From positions 1 through 64,000 of the forward strand of contig CANJNY010000014.1 of the NCBI GenBank assembly GCA_947475715.1: a stretch of DNA of 64,000 nucleotides, in the 5' to 3' direction. Below, one piece after another: positions 1-10,598 of the stretch (the first letter of the stretch is position 1; each line of letters opens with the position of its first letter). The translations under genes were made by a program, and so were the position numbers. Source of the stretch: Prolixibacteraceae bacterium (GTDB lineage: Bacteria > Bacteroidota > Bacteroidia > Bacteroidales > Prolixibacteraceae). The notes under the pieces were generated by a model. The model searched no databases and had not been told where the DNA came from. It was given only the letters and a program-made list of their open reading frames with translations.

Positions 1-95
1 TCCTTCAGTGAATTTGTTCTGATATCATGCTGTGACATAACCGATGTATTTAAAATTAGTGTTATCAAAATTACAAGCCAGGGAATTATTTTCAT
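1..95 (-). CDS. Start of a secreted protein, cut by the left window edge
   Basis: An ATG at position 95 on the minus strand opens a frame with no stop to the window edge (31 codons). The translation begins MKIIPWLVILITLILN and runs to a likely signal-peptidase site near SVMSQ, a convincing signal peptide followed by a hydrophilic start of mature protein. No Shine-Dalgarno sequence is visible, which is common in Bacteroidota. The function cannot be told from this fragment. It has the same orientation as the TPR gene upstream, but a terminator at 333-353 separates them. Confidence 0.55.
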   Translation of the reverse strand, partial: MKIIPWLVILITLILNTSVMSQHDIRTNSLK

Positions 96-332
96 CTGTT
101 AATTATTTGATTTTTACTTACGAATTAGCCATAAATAAATCCAGCTCCACTGTAGTGATTACGTTTTATCGCTTATTCCTTAAATTATATTAATAACAGA
201 TTGTTTCTGGCATTGTTTAAAATTTCCGGAATTAATTAATAAAAATCTGGATACAACTAACATTTTTGGCAAATATTCCAAATGAATACTTGTCTTATAA
301 TTAATATTATGTTAATTATGTAAATCTAAAAA

Positions 333-353
333 AAGAGGGAATAATTCCCTCTT
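333..353 (-). terminator. Rho-independent terminator of the TPR gene
   Basis: Inverted repeat with 9-bp perfect arms (AAGAGGGAA / TTCCCTCTT) and a 3-nt loop. On the minus strand the stem is followed by a run of T. It lies just past the stop codon of the TPR gene at 361. Confidence 0.8.
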
Positions 354-360
354 CTTAAAT

Positions 361-1530
361 TTATTTCTTGTTTATTGCTTCAAACTTATCCATCATTTTC
401 AGCCTGTAATATAGATTTTTCAACTGGTCAAGGATGTATGTATCTTTGGGATTATATTTTACGGCATTTTCCAAATAAGGAACTGCAGCCTTAAAGTAGT
501 CGTCAGCTTTAGTCTTTTCGGTTTCGTAACGTGCCTGATCAGTTGTTGGTACTGCATTGGCAACATCGAATTGTTTTACTCCACGGTTAAAATAGATTAC
601 CCCGATATTATAATACGCATCAGCATTCTCCGGTTTAATTTCTGTGGCTTTTTTGTAAACCTCTATGGCCTCATCCTGACGACCAAGCCTGTCAAGGGCT
701 ACTCCCTTTGCCAGATAGAACGAGGAATTGTCTTTTTCCTTTTCGATTGCCTTATCTAAATAATTGATTGCCTCATTGGGCTGACCAGACATAATATAAT
801 AGTTAATTAACTGAACATTAATGCTTTGGTCGTTAGGGTACTTATTAAAGGCCTCTTTCATTATTCCGACAGCCTTAATGGTATCTTCCCTGGTTCCCAA
901 TAGCTGGTAAGCGCTAATTATCTGCGCATAAGAGGATCCTCCGTTATAACCGTATTTGGTGCAGTCGGTAAAATACTGGATTGCCTTTTCATACATTTTG
1001 GCATTCATAGCAGCTAAACCGGTATTATAAATAATTGCGGTATCGATTGTAGCCTCAGTTTTGAATAAAGGTAGTTTATCGATCATTAATTTTTTCTCGA
1101 AATAATCGGTTGCTTTTGCATAATCATTTGCCTGATAGGCTGTTACTGCAGAATTAATCAATGTATTTGCGAAAGTTACGAGTTTAAGTTTTAGGATTTG
1201 ATTTCCCCCTTTTTCATCAAACTCTACTGCTTTCATATACGAAGTATAAGCCTCTTCTACCGGGTTGGGAACGAGTTTTTTGAAATTTTCGTCTTTGGAG
1301 AGGATTATTGCTTCGATGATCTCCCCGCGTGCCTGCCAGGTACCGGTCCAGTTCAATGTTTTTTCTGATTTGGGATTTGCCGGATCAAGGGTCTCCTTGA
1401 TGGCTTCCCATGCCTTATCAAGCTTACCAGACTCTTTATATGAAAGAGCGCTGGCAACTTTCCCCTTCTGAGCAAATATGGCAGCTGTACCCGCCAATAA
1501 AAGCAGAGCTGTGAAAAATAATTTCTTCAT
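361..1530 (-). CDS. Secreted tetratricopeptide-repeat protein
   Basis: 389 aa. A signal peptide (about residues 1-20, ending ..AAIFA|QKGK) sends it to the periplasm or outer membrane. The mature part is helical, with TPR units clearest from about residue 210 to 320; motifs such as YYIMSGQPNEAINYLDKA and AYYNIGVIYFNRG have the A/G/Y/F spacing of TPRs. TPR proteins of this kind are scaffolds for envelope complexes; no enzymatic motif is visible. It stands alone, with a terminator downstream and gyrA about 100 bp upstream on the same strand. The family is clear, the partner is unknown. Confidence 0.8.
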   Translation of the reverse strand: MKKLFFTALLLLAGTAAIFAQKGKVASALSYKESGKLDKAWEAIKETLDPANPKSEKTLNWTGTWQARGEIIEAIILSKDENFKKLVPNPVEEAYTSYMKAVEFDEKGGNQILKLKLVTFANTLINSAVTAYQANDYAKATDYFEKKLMIDKLPLFKTEATIDTAIIYNTGLAAMNAKMYEKAIQYFTDCTKYGYNGGSSYAQIISAYQLLGTREDTIKAVGIMKEAFNKYPNDQSINVQLINYYIMSGQPNEAINYLDKAIEKEKDNSSFYLAKGVALDRLGRQDEAIEVYKKATEIKPENADAYYNIGVIYFNRGVKQFDVANAVPTTDQARYETEKTKADDYFKAAVPYLENAVKYNPKDTYILDQLKNLYYRLKMMDKFEAINKK

Positions 1531-1626
1531 GACTTAAAATGTTTGTGTTATAATTTATTGCAAAATTGAACCAATTTTCAAAAAGTACAAAAATATTTAT
1601 CCTGTTATGTTGTTAAAAAACAATAA

Positions 1627-4161
1627 TTAATCAATGTTAGTATCAATTATCTCTTCATCTGAAGCAGAAATGTCAGTTTCCGGGGAAGCGTCGTTCTCAT
1701 CAACAGAAAGTTCATCCACCTCTTCGATTTCAACGCGTGCAACCGAAGCAATCGAATCATCGTCGCGAAGATTAATCAGTTTAACTCCCTGAGCAGCACG
1801 ACCGGTCATCCTGATTTTGGAGACAGGCAAGCGGATAATAACTCCGGCCTGAGTAATAATCATCAGATCATCTGTGTCGGTTACATTTTTGATTGCAACC
1901 AATGAACCGGTCTTTTCAGTTACATTTATGGTTTTAACCCCTTTCCCACCGCGGTTTGTAACCCTGTAGTCCTCAATCTTGGAACGTTTACCATATCCAT
2001 TTTCCGAAACAACAAGAACATCTTCAATATCGTTCTCAACGCAAATCATACCAACCAGTGCATCGTTCTCACTGGCAAGGCTTATACCCCGCACTCCGGA
2101 AGCAGTACGTCCGATGGCGCGTGCATGTTTCTCATGGAACCGGATTGCTTTACCTGAACGGATTGCAAGTAAGATCTCATTATTTCCGTTTGTCAGACGA
2201 GCCTCAATTAACTGGTCATTCTCACGGATTGTTATTGCGTTTACTCCATTTTGTCTTGGACGTGAATAGGCTTCAAGTGGTGTCTTTTTGATCACCCCTT
2301 TTTTGGTGCACAGAATGATGTAATTATTATTAATATAAGCCTCATCTTTCAGTGAAGTAACGTTAATATAGGCTCTTACCTGATCATCAGCTTCAATTCC
2401 CAGAAGGTTTTGTATAGCCCGTCCTTTTGAAACTTTCGTCCCCTCAGGAATTTCATAAACCTTTAACCAGAAACATTTACCCTTTTCGGTAAATAGTAAA
2501 ATGGTATTGTGCATGGTAGCGATAAACATATGCTCAAGGAAATCCTCATCACGGGTGCTCGAACCTTTTGATCCGGTCCCTCCTCTGGCCTGAGTTCTGA
2601 ATTCAGTCAGCGGAGTCCGTTTGATATATCCCATGTGAGAAATGGTAATGACCATGTCTTCATTGGCATAAAAATCTTCAGGATTAAAATCTTCGGAGGC
2701 ATAAACAATTTCGGTCCTGCGACCATCGCCATATTGTGATTTAATTTCAATTAACTCATCTTTGATTATACCCATACGGATATCCTCATTGGCCAATATT
2801 TCTTTAAGCCATTCAATGTGCTTACTAAGCTCTTCGTATTCCGCGTGGATCTTATCCCTTTCAAGTCCGGTCAGCCTTTGGAGGCGCAGATCCAGTATGG
2901 CACGGGATTGAATTTCGTCGAGATTGAAATTTGACATCAATCCTTCTCTGGCTTCTTCAGGTGTTTTGGCACTGCGAATAAGGTTGATAACTGCGTCAAG
3001 ATTATCGATCGCAATGATAAGGCCCCTTAATATATGTGCTTTTTTCTCTGCCTGATCAAGGTCATACTGAGTGCGCCGGATCACCACTTCGTGACGATGC
3101 TCTACAAAGTAATGAATAAGATCCTTTAAATTAAGCATTTGCGGACGACCTTTGACAAGTGCAATGTTATTCACATTGAAAGCGGTCTGCAATTGGGTGA
3201 ATTTATATAATTTATTCAGTACAACACTTGCCATTTCGTCGCGTTTGATATCCACGACAATACGCATTCCGGTCCGGTCAGATTCATCATTGATGTTTGA
3301 GATCCCTTCGATTTTTTTCTCATTAACCAATTCTGCAATTTTAATAATCAACTCAGCTTTGTTAACCATGTACGGGATCTCCGTGATAATGAGTTTTTCG
3401 CGCCCATGTTCAACCGATTCAATTTCAGCCTTGCCTCTTACAACAATTCTTCCTCTTCCGGTTTCAAAAGCCTCTCTTACGCCGGCATAGCCATAAATAA
3501 TCCCTCCCGTAGGGAAATCAGGTGCCTTAACGATATCGATCAACTGGCTCATTTCTATATTGCTATCTGCAATATAGGCAACAATTGCATCAATCGTATC
3601 CGAAAGATTATGAGGTGGCATGTTGGTTGCCATACCCACGGCAATACCAGAAGTTCCATTCACCAAAAGGTTTGGAAATTTTGTAGGTAAAACGGTTGGT
3701 TCCTGAAGTGTTTCATCAAAATTGGGACGAAAGTCCACCGTATTCTTATCCAGATCGGCCAGTGCTTCTTCTGCAAGCTTTTTCAAACGAGCCTCGGTAT
3801 AACGCATCGCAGCCGGACTATCCCCATCAACTGAACCAAAGTTTCCCTGGCCATCAATCAACGGATAACGAAGCGACCATTCCTGAGCCATTCTGACCAT
3901 TGCAAAATATACGGATGAATCACCATGAGGGTGAAACTTACCAAGCACCTCTCCCACTATTCTGGCCGATTTTTTATAGGGTTTATTGGATGCGCTTCCT
4001 AATTCGCTCATACCATATAAAACCCTGCGATGCACTGGTTTAAGTCCATCGCGGACATCCGGAAGGGCCCTTGAAACAATCACTGACATCGAATAATCGA
4101 TGTAGGCCGTTTTCATCTGCTCTTCAATGTTTATCTGTATAATTTTCTCTAAATCAGACAT
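1627..4161 (-). CDS. gyrA: DNA gyrase subunit A
   Basis: 844 aa, normal length for GyrA. It is the breakage-reunion subunit of the type II topoisomerase that introduces negative supercoils with GyrB. The N-terminal winged-helix/tower part contains the catalytic tyrosine (Tyr121, in [10 protein letters not shown]) and the quinolone-resistance region [10 protein letters not shown] at residues 77-86. The C-terminal half is a beta-pinwheel with several repeated blades (for example [10 protein letters not shown] and [10 protein letters not shown]) and a degenerate GyrA box near [10 protein letters not shown]. The C-terminus is acidic. ParC is the main alternative, but the long pinwheel domain favours GyrA. 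Residue 86, equivalent to E. coli Asp87, is Phe (see findings). A Bacteroidota -7 element lies upstream at 4197-4204. Confidence 0.95.
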   Translation of the reverse strand: MSDLEKIIQINIEEQMKTAYIDYSMSVIVSRALPDVRDGLKPVHRRVLYGMSELGSASNKPYKKSARIVGEVLGKFHPHGDSSVYFAMVRMAQEWSLRYPLIDGQGNFGSVDGDSPAAMRYTEARLKKLAEEALADLDKNTVDFRPNFDETLQEPTVLPTKFPNLLVNGTSGIAVGMATNMPPHNLSDTIDAIVAYIADSNIEMSQLIDIVKAPDFPTGGIIYGYAGVREAFETGRGRIVVRGKAEIESVEHGREKLIITEIPYMVNKAELIIKIAELVNEKKIEGISNINDESDRTGMRIVVDIKRDEMASVVLNKLYKFTQLQTAFNVNNIALVKGRPQMLNLKDLIHYFVEHRHEVVIRRTQYDLDQAEKKAHILRGLIIAIDNLDAVINLIRSAKTPEEAREGLMSNFNLDEIQSRAILDLRLQRLTGLERDKIHAEYEELSKHIEWLKEILANEDIRMGIIKDELIEIKSQYGDGRRTEIVYASEDFNPEDFYANEDMVITISHMGYIKRTPLTEFRTQARGGTGSKGSSTRDEDFLEHMFIATMHNTILLFTEKGKCFWLKVYEIPEGTKVSKGRAIQNLLGIEADDQVRAYINVTSLKDEAYINNNYIILCTKKGVIKKTPLEAYSRPRQNGVNAITIRENDQLIEARLTNGNNEILLAIRSGKAIRFHEKHARAIGRTASGVRGISLASENDALVGMICVENDIEDVLVVSENGYGKRSKIEDYRVTNRGGKGVKTINVTEKTGSLVAIKNVTDTDDLMIITQAGVIIRLPVSKIRMTGRAAQGVKLINLRDDDSIASVARVEIEEVDELSVDENDASPETDISASDEEIIDTNID

Positions 4162-4484
4162 ATATGCCTTATTCGTTAAATTTGTTAAAAGTCACACAAA
4201 AATAGTAAATTTAAACTTAAAATTAGAATTTGTTGTTCTTTTTATCCGATCTAATAATGAGCGTTAATAATGAATAATAAAATAACGCTATTGTAAGAAA
4301 TATTTGCCTGAAAATAATCTGTTAAATTTAGTTTATAGTATTGATTAATAATAAGATAAATATACCTAAGTAGTTGTTTGCAAAAACAATAATCTTCGCT
4401 ATATTGCAATATATTGTGATTTTTTAGTTAATTTAGTCCCGAATTGAAGTTTAGTCTAAAAATTACAGACAATTAATAAATAAT
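4162..4484. other. Divergent gyrA-clpC intergenic region
   Basis: 323 bp without a gene, very AT-rich, between divergently transcribed gyrA and clpC. It holds the putative gyrA -7 element (4197-4204, minus strand) and a perfect 12-bp palindrome ATATTGCAATAT at 4401-4412, about 75 bp before clpC. No CtsR-type operator (GGTCAAA direct repeat) and no clear TAnnTTTG element for clpC were seen. Confidence 0.6.
4197..4204 (-). promoter_or_regulatory. Putative -7 promoter element of gyrA
   Basis: On the minus strand the sequence is TATTTTTG, matching the Bacteroidota -7 consensus TAnnTTTG, 36 nt before the gyrA start codon. No clear TTTG was found at the -33 position, so this is a moderate call. 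Confidence 0.45.
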
Positions 4485-7034
4485 ATGGATTCAAAATTCT
4501 CTCCCCGTATAAAAGATGTCCTATCCTACAGCCGCGAGGAAGCGATCAGATTGGGGAATGACTACATCGGCACTGAACATCTTTTTCTTGGAATTATTCG
4601 CGATGGTGAAGGTATTGCTATTGATGTGATGAACAAATTGAACCTTGATTATATGACCATTCGCAGAGATCTGGAGATTCAGTTACGTAAAGATAATTCA
4701 CTGCAATTTGAGGCCAATATTCCATTGCTTAAAAATACCGAGAAGGCATTAAAACTTGTTTTTCTGGAAGCGCGTGCAATGAATGAGAATACTGTAAATA
4801 CAGGCCATTTGCTCTTAGCGATCCTAAAAGAGAAGCAGGGTTTAATCAGCTTAATCTTCAAGAATTACAATATTGGTTACGAAGAGATTAAGTCAAAAAT
4901 AGAAGAGTTATCCCGAATTGAGAACAAGTCTGATTTTCCGGAGGACAGTGATGAGGGAGATGATATGTTTGGTAAAGGATCGGGAAGTGTCGGTGGTCCA
5001 TCGGGGTCAAAGAGTACCTCTGTTCCTAAAACTGATACCCCTGTTTTGGATAACTTTGGTATTGATATCACCAAGGCGGCTGTTGAAGGTTCTCTTGATC
5101 CAATTGTGGGAAGAGAAAAGGAGATTCAACGAATTGCTCAGATTCTAAGCCGGCGTAAAAAGAATAATCCGGTATTAATTGGAGAGCCCGGTGTTGGAAA
5201 GTCGGCTATTGTCGAAGGACTTGCGCTGCGAATATCTCAACGGAAGGTCTCCAGAGTACTGTTCGACAAGCGTGTTATCAGCCTGGATCTTGCATCAATA
5301 GTGGCTGGAACCAAATACCGCGGGCAATTTGAAGAACGGATGAAGGCGATCTTAAATGAGCTTGCCAAAGTCGATAATATCATCCTGTTTATTGATGAAA
5401 TTCATACCATTGTCGGTGCAGGGGGGGCTACAGGTTCGCTTGATGCTGCCAATATGCTTAAACCGGCCCTCGCCAGAGGGGATATTCAATGCATCGGTGC
5501 TACCACCCTTGACGAATACCGTCAGCATATTGAAAAAGATGGTGCTCTTGAGCGACGGTTTCAGAAAGTTATGGTTGAACCCACAACGGTGGAGGAAACC
5601 ATTGAAATTCTGCATAATATTAAAGAACGATACGAAGATCATCACAATGTGACTTATACCACTGAAGCAATTGAGGCGTGTGTAAGGCTCACTACCAGGT
5701 ACATATCTGACCGGCATCTTCCCGATAAGGCTATCGATGCACTGGATGAGGCAGGATCGAGGGTTCACATAACCAATATAACAGTCCCCGAAAGGATTAT
5801 CAAACTCGAGGAGCGCATAGAAGAAGCCCGGAGCGAAAAGATTCAGGCAGTAAAGAGCCAAAACTTTGAATTGGCTGCCAGTTTCAGGGACCAGGAAAAA
5901 AATCTGTTAACACTTGTTGAAAAGGAGAAAGAGATTTGGGAAAAAGAATTGGAAAACCATAGAGAAACCGTTGGTGAAGAGCAGGTTGCTGATATTGTTG
6001 CCATGATGTCGGGGATCCCTGTTCAGCGAATCGCACAGGCTGAAGGTAAAAGGTTGCAAAACATGTTTAACGATATGAAATTAAATATCATTGGACAGGA
6101 TGACGCAGTTCTGAAGATTACCAAGGCCATTCAACGCAACCGTGCAGGTTTGAAAGACCCAAATAAACCCATTGGATCATTTATCTTCCTTGGCCCCACA
6201 GGTGTTGGCAAGACTCAGTTAGCCAAAGTATTAGCAAAGTATCTTTTTGATACTTCCGATGCACTGATCCGTGTCGACATGAGCGAATACATGGAGAAGT
6301 TCTCTGTATCAAGGCTCGTCGGAGCTCCTCCCGGTTATGTTGGTTATGAAGAGGGTGGACAATTAACCGAAAAAGTGCGGAGAAAACCGTATGCTGTTAT
6401 TTTGCTCGATGAAATTGAAAAGGCACATCCAGATGTTTTTAATATCCTGCTGCAGGTAATGGATGAAGGGCGGTTGACAGACAGTCTTGGACGCAAAATT
6501 GATTTTCGCAATACCATTGTGATTATGACCTCCAATATTGGGACTCGTCAATTAAAGGAGTTTGGCCAGGGTGTTGGTTTCTCGACACGTAAAACGGCCG
6601 ATGAGGAGAATGAATATGCCAAATTTGTCATACAAAAGGCTTTAAAACGTGCATTTGCCCCTGAATTTCTGAATCGGGTGGATGACGTTATAATTTTTAA
6701 TCCGCTCGAAAAAAGTCATATTGAGCAAATCATTGATATTGAGCTTCAGGGATTATACGAACGTGTTGAAACATTGAAGTATAAGCTTGTTATTACGGAT
6801 GATGCAAAACATTTTATTGCGGATAAAGGATATGATCCTCAGTTTGGAGCAAGGCCACTTAAAAGAGCGATCCAAAAGTATCTCGAAGATGAGATGGCTG
6901 AAACAATTATTGGAAATGTAATTAATGAAGGCGATATCATTACAATTGATCTTGATGAATCTAAAGAGAAGATTGTGGTTAGTATTATTCCTCATGAATC
7001 TGTTTTAATTGAAAAAGAAAATAGCGGCGAATAG
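4485..7034 (+). CDS. clpC: ATP-dependent Clp protease ATP-binding subunit ClpC
   Basis: 849 aa, usual length for ClpC. It is a cytosolic AAA+ unfoldase that feeds substrates to ClpP. Domains in order: Clp N repeats (about 1-145), a linker, first AAA+ module with Walker A GEPGVGKS (about 230), a UVR-type coiled segment ([15 protein letters not shown], about 450), second AAA+ module with Walker A GPTGVGKT (about 570), and a C-terminal ClpB-D2-small domain. The loop GQGVGFST carries the VGF tripeptide used by ClpC/ClpA/ClpX proteins to dock on ClpP. UVR plus the ClpP loop separates it from ClpB. It ends inside a terminator shared with mazG. Confidence 0.95.
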   Translation: MDSKFSPRIKDVLSYSREEAIRLGNDYIGTEHLFLGIIRDGEGIAIDVMNKLNLDYMTIRRDLEIQLRKDNSLQFEANIPLLKNTEKALKLVFLEARAMNENTVNTGHLLLAILKEKQGLISLIFKNYNIGYEEIKSKIEELSRIENKSDFPEDSDEGDDMFGKGSGSVGGPSGSKSTSVPKTDTPVLDNFGIDITKAAVEGSLDPIVGREKEIQRIAQILSRRKKNNPVLIGEPGVGKSAIVEGLALRISQRKVSRVLFDKRVISLDLASIVAGTKYRGQFEERMKAILNELAKVDNIILFIDEIHTIVGAGGATGSLDAANMLKPALARGDIQCIGATTLDEYRQHIEKDGALERRFQKVMVEPTTVEETIEILHNIKERYEDHHNVTYTTEAIEACVRLTTRYISDRHLPDKAIDALDEAGSRVHITNITVPERIIKLEERIEEARSEKIQAVKSQNFELAASFRDQEKNLLTLVEKEKEIWEKELENHRETVGEEQVADIVAMMSGIPVQRIAQAEGKRLQNMFNDMKLNIIGQDDAVLKITKAIQRNRAGLKDPNKPIGSFIFLGPTGVGKTQLAKVLAKYLFDTSDALIRVDMSEYMEKFSVSRLVGAPPGYVGYEEGGQLTEKVRRKPYAVILLDEIEKAHPDVFNILLQVMDEGRLTDSLGRKIDFRNTIVIMTSNIGTRQLKEFGQGVGFSTRKTADEENEYAKFVIQKALKRAFAPEFLNRVDDVIIFNPLEKSHIEQIIDIELQGLYERVETLKYKLVITDDAKHFIADKGYDPQFGARPLKRAIQKYLEDEMAETIIGNVINEGDIITIDLDESKEKIVVSIIPHESVLIEKENSGE

Positions 7035-7051
7035 CCGCTATTTTCTTTTTC
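7011..7051. terminator. Bidirectional terminator between clpC and mazG
   Basis: Inverted repeat with 18-bp perfect arms (7011-7028 and 7034-7051) around a 5-nt loop. GC-rich inner part AATAGCGGC / GCCGCTATT with A-rich/T-rich flanks, so it works in both directions. It overlaps the clpC stop codon and ends 3 bp before the mazG stop. Confidence 0.9.
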
Positions 7052-7053
7052 AA

Positions 7054-7842
7054 TTAGTTCTTCTCCCCTTTTTTGGCCTCTTCCCAGAAAAAATCCATTT
7101 CAGAAAGACTCATGCTGTGCAACGACCTTCCTTTTAACAAGGTCTGCTCTTCGAGGTAATTAAAACGGCGGATAAATTTCTGATTCGTCCGCTCAAGGGC
7201 ACTTTCCGGATCAATATCGTATAAACGGGCCACATTAACAATCGAAAAAATAAGGTCTCCAAGTTCATTCTCCATATTTTTTGGATGATCTGCACGGACC
7301 TCTGCCTCAAATTCTTCCAGTTCTTCTTTCACTTTATCCCACACCTGTTGTTTCTCTTCCCAATCAAAGCCCACTCCCCTCACCTTCTCCTGTATTCTGT
7401 TAGCCTTTACAAGCGCCGGAAGTGCATCGGGTACCCCTTCAAGAACACGGCGCCCCCTCTCTTTCTCTTTCAATTTTAAGGCTTCCCAGTTCTGTTCAAC
7501 TTCCAGTGCGTTGGCTACCTGAGTATCTCCAAATACGTGAGGGTGACGATAGATTAATTTCTCAGTCAGATTATCGATAACATCCCCAATATCGAAACTA
7601 TTCGATTCCGATCCAATTTTGGCATAGAAAACGATGTGTAACAAAAGGTCTCCAACCTCTTTTTTCACCTCATTTAAATTGCTGCGCAGAATGGCATCTC
7701 CCAATTCATAAACCTCTTCAATGGTTAGTTTACGCAGCGACTCCATGGTCTGCTTCCGATCCCACGGGCATTTTTCGCGCAATTCATCCATGATATCCAA
7801 CAGTCGTTCGAACGACTCCAATTGCTCTTTTCTGGTTTTCAC
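7054..7842 (-). CDS. mazG: Nucleoside triphosphate pyrophosphohydrolase MazG
   Basis: 262 aa, the normal length of the two-domain MazG. It hydrolyses (d)NTPs to NMP and pyrophosphate, a house-cleaning role. Two all-alpha MazG domains are visible: the first with CPWDRKQTMESLRK and the EEVYELGDAI / KKEVGDLLLHIVFYAK metal-binding helices (about 25-75), the second with KVKEELEEFEAE and NELGDLIFSIVNVAR (about 165-215). Glu/Asp residues of the EExxE...ExxD pattern are present in both. It is convergent with clpC and divergent from phoH. Confidence 0.92.
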   Translation of the reverse strand: MKTRKEQLESFERLLDIMDELREKCPWDRKQTMESLRKLTIEEVYELGDAILRSNLNEVKKEVGDLLLHIVFYAKIGSESNSFDIGDVIDNLTEKLIYRHPHVFGDTQVANALEVEQNWEALKLKEKERGRRVLEGVPDALPALVKANRIQEKVRGVGFDWEEKQQVWDKVKEELEEFEAEVRADHPKNMENELGDLIFSIVNVARLYDIDPESALERTNQKFIRRFNYLEEQTLLKGRSLHSMSLSEMDFFWEEAKKGEKN

Positions 7843-7962
7843 TTTTTATCTTATTTATTGGTCACGAAGATATACAATTGATTTTACGTTTCGATTTAAT
7901 CAATTTCAAATATCAATCTACAAAAAAAATGTTTATTTTGTAACACCAATAAAGTGGGATAT

Positions 7963-8928
7963 ATGATCGAGCATAGTTTTCAATTAGAAGGGTTAGAACC
8001 AACAGAATTTTACGGTGTTAGAAACTCCAAGATGGAGCTGATTAAATCTTATTGCCCTAAAATTCTGGTTGTCGCCCGGGGTCATACGATTAAAGTTAAA
8101 GGTGAGGAACAGGAAGTGGGTGATTTCATCCGTAAATTTCAACTCATCATCGAGCACTATTATCATTTCAATACCCTTTCAGATGAAACGATCCATCAGA
8201 TTATGATGGATGACATCAGCTCTATCGAACAAAGTATTCAGAATGCTACTGATGTGCTGGTCTTCGGGAATTCAGGAAAGCCCATCCGGCCCCGAACTGC
8301 AAACCAGCAAAAACTTGTTGAAGGGACAAGGAAGGACGACCTGATTTTTGCAATCGGACCTGCAGGAACAGGTAAGACATATGTCGCTATTGCTTTGGCA
8401 ATTAGCGCATTAAAAAACAGGCAAATTAAACGTATTATTCTTAGCCGTCCTGCTGTCGAAGCAGGAGAAAACCTGGGCTTTCTCCCCGGTGATCTGAAAG
8501 AGAAAATTGATCCTTACCTTCAGCCCATTTATGATGCATTGCTCGACATGATCCCGCCAAAAAAACTTGAAGAGTACCTTAAGGATGGAATCATTCAGAT
8601 TGCTCCGCTGGCATTTATGCGTGGGCGGACATTAAGTAATGCTTTTGTGATTCTTGATGAGGCACAAAATACCACGATTCCACAGTTGAAAATGTTTCTA
8701 ACCCGCATGGGTCTTAATACCAAGTATATCATTACCGGGGATATAACTCAGATTGATTTACCAAGGAAGCAGCATTCGGGATTAATCCTTGCATTAAAAA
8801 TTCTTAACGGAGTGGAAGGAATCTCAACCATCCATTTCGATAAAAGCGACATTGTCAGACACCGGTTGGTCAGGGAAATTGTGGATGCCTACGACCGATA
8901 TAACGTACTGCATAATGAAGATTATTAA
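7963..8928 (+). CDS. phoH: PhoH family ATPase
   Basis: 321 aa from the ATG at 7963 (an in-frame ATG at 7954 would add MGY; the family usually starts with a short lead before the ..EFYGV segment). It is a cytosolic PhoH/YbeZ-type NTPase linked to RNA and ribosome metabolism. An N-terminal KH-like region (about 1-90) precedes the P-loop ATPase with Walker A GPAGTGKT, Walker B AFVILDEAQN and the motif RGRTLSNAF. It lies 22 bp upstream of purC on the same strand, probably one transcript. ybeY is not next to it here. Confidence 0.9.
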   Translation: MIEHSFQLEGLEPTEFYGVRNSKMELIKSYCPKILVVARGHTIKVKGEEQEVGDFIRKFQLIIEHYYHFNTLSDETIHQIMMDDISSIEQSIQNATDVLVFGNSGKPIRPRTANQQKLVEGTRKDDLIFAIGPAGTGKTYVAIALAISALKNRQIKRIILSRPAVEAGENLGFLPGDLKEKIDPYLQPIYDALLDMIPPKKLEEYLKDGIIQIAPLAFMRGRTLSNAFVILDEAQNTTIPQLKMFLTRMGLNTKYIITGDITQIDLPRKQHSGLILALKILNGVEGISTIHFDKSDIVRHRLVREIVDAYDRYNVLHNEDY

Positions 8929-8950
8929 CAACCTTTAAAATACTGATTTT

Positions 8951-9901
8951 ATGAGTGATGCAATAGTTTTAACAGATTTTTCCTTTGCCGGTCAACGGAG
9001 CTTTTACAAAGGAAAAGTGAGAGATGTTTATAATATTAACGATGACTATCTGGTGATGGTCGTTACAGACCGGATATCGGCCTTCGACGTAGTTTTACCA
9101 GAAGGTATTCCCTTTAAAGGGCAGGTATTAAATCAGATAGCTGCCAAATTTCTGGACGCTACTTCGGATATTGTACCCAATTGGAAAATAGCGGTCCCCG
9201 ACCCAATGGTTACTGTGGGCCATCTATGCGAACCTTATAAAGTTGAGATGGTGATCAGAGGTTATCTAACCGGCCATGCCTGGCGTCAGTATCGGGCGGG
9301 AAAAAGGATCTTGTGTGGTGTTGTAATGCCTGACGGGATGAAAGAGAGTGAGAAATTTCCCACTCCGATCATTACTCCTACAACAAAAGCCTCTGAAGGA
9401 CATGATGAGGATATTTCGAGAGAAGAGATTATTAATCAAGGCCTTGTGTCTGCCGAAGAATATGAAATGCTCGAGAAATACACCTATTCGCTGTTTGAAC
9501 GCGGAACTGAGATGGCAGCAGCAAAGGGTTTAATTCTTGTAGATACCAAATATGAGTTTGGAAAGAAGGGGGATCAGATCTATCTGATTGATGAAATTCA
9601 TACGCCCGACTCTTCACGTTACTTTTATGCCGATGGGTATGAAGAGCGATTGGCAAAAGGCGAAAATCAGAAGCAGTTATCCAAGGAATTTGTTCGCCAA
9701 TGGTTAATTGAAAATGGTTTTCAAGGGCTTGAAGGTCAAAAGGTACCTGAAATGACATTGGATATTGTTAAGCAGATATCAGAACGCTATATCGAGCTTT
9801 TTGAAAATATCACCGGGGATAAATTTGTCAAAGGTGATGTTGCCAATGCTGGTAGCCGGATTGAAACAAATATTCAAAAATTTATTACCGATAAGGTTTA
9901 A
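8951..9901 (+). CDS. purC: Phosphoribosylaminoimidazole-succinocarboxamide synthase (SAICAR synthase)
   Basis: 316 aa, the longer PurC type common in Bacteroidota. It joins CAIR and aspartate with ATP to give SAICAR in de novo purine synthesis, in the cytosol. Recognisable motifs are YKGKVRDVY (nucleotide-binding strand pair), [33 protein letters not shown], and [11 protein letters not shown] followed by [13 protein letters not shown], the last being the classic SAICAR synthetase signature. It follows phoH closely and ends at a strong terminator palindrome at 9936-9973. Confidence 0.96.
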   Translation: MSDAIVLTDFSFAGQRSFYKGKVRDVYNINDDYLVMVVTDRISAFDVVLPEGIPFKGQVLNQIAAKFLDATSDIVPNWKIAVPDPMVTVGHLCEPYKVEMVIRGYLTGHAWRQYRAGKRILCGVVMPDGMKESEKFPTPIITPTTKASEGHDEDISREEIINQGLVSAEEYEMLEKYTYSLFERGTEMAAAKGLILVDTKYEFGKKGDQIYLIDEIHTPDSSRYFYADGYEERLAKGENQKQLSKEFVRQWLIENGFQGLEGQKVPEMTLDIVKQISERYIELFENITGDKFVKGDVANAGSRIETNIQKFITDKV

Positions 9902-9935
9902 GTAGAAATCATTATTTCAAATAATTAGATTTAAC

Positions 9936-9973
9936 AGAAAAGAGCGAAAATCAATTGATTTTCGCTCTTTTCT
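9936..9973. terminator. Bidirectional terminator, perfect 38-nt palindrome
   Basis: Positions 9936-9954 and 9955-9973 are exact reverse complements (arm AGAAAAGAGCGAAAATCAA), with A-rich and T-rich ends. It sits between convergent purC (+) and the DUF5606 gene (-) and can terminate both. Confidence 0.85.
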
Positions 9974-10058
9974 ATATTAAAAATTCACCGGCTTGAAGAT
10001 CACAGGTAATAACTGGTAATCAGAATAAACCTGTGCAAATTCAATTCATTTAAATTAA

Positions 10059-10499
10059 TTATTCTTTTTCAGCTGAATCAGTTGAAAGGAGCTCTGTAGA
10101 TTCTTCTGAAGCTTCCTCCTCAAAAACCAATAATCCTTTCTCATTCAGTAAATTATACCAGGATAACACTTTTTTTACATCAGAACCATAAACACGTTCC
10201 TTATCATAGTCCGGTAAAATCTCTTCAAAATATTTTCTGAGTTCTTCCGCTGAGGCTTTTATATCAATTGCCTGTCCACCATTTTCCTTATCAGAAATCT
10301 TTTTAAAGATTTTCGTCAATTGAACATCTTCCGTTGAAGTATAGATTGCGATATCCTCCAGCGAGCTCATCTTGGCATCTGCATAAGCGGTTGATTTCTT
10401 GCCTGTGAGCAAAGATTCAATCACAACATTATTCTTACCTTCCGATATTACCTTAAAAAGTCCGGGTTGACCGGAAATGGCTAAAATTCCTTTTAACAT
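10059..10499 (-). CDS. DUF5606 domain protein
   Basis: 146 aa from the ATG at 10499. This start is preceded by an AAGGAAG Shine-Dalgarno-like sequence and gives the family-typical beginning MLKGILAISGQPGLFKVI; the frame stays open 87 nt further upstream, but the extra residues look like untranslated leader. The N-terminal half (about 1-70) is the DUF5606 domain, small and beta-rich; the middle has the motif DYDKERVYGSDVKKVLSWYN; the acidic Ser/Glu tail is low complexity. Small soluble protein widespread in Bacteroidota; the function is not known to me. Confidence 0.8.
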   Translation of the reverse strand: MLKGILAISGQPGLFKVISEGKNNVVIESLLTGKKSTAYADAKMSSLEDIAIYTSTEDVQLTKIFKKISDKENGGQAIDIKASAEELRKYFEEILPDYDKERVYGSDVKKVLSWYNLLNEKGLLVFEEEASEESTELLSTDSAEKE

Positions 10500-10598
10500 A
10501 GATTCTTCCTTATTTTTTTGCATTGCGAAGATAGCACTTTTTAGCTGTAAGGCAAAAAATGAATTGGAAACAGATAATATTTCCAATTCATTTTTTTT

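Noticed and set aside
5352-5861. Antisense open frame opposite clpC
   Set aside because: A shadow of a highly conserved gene; no start signal or family.
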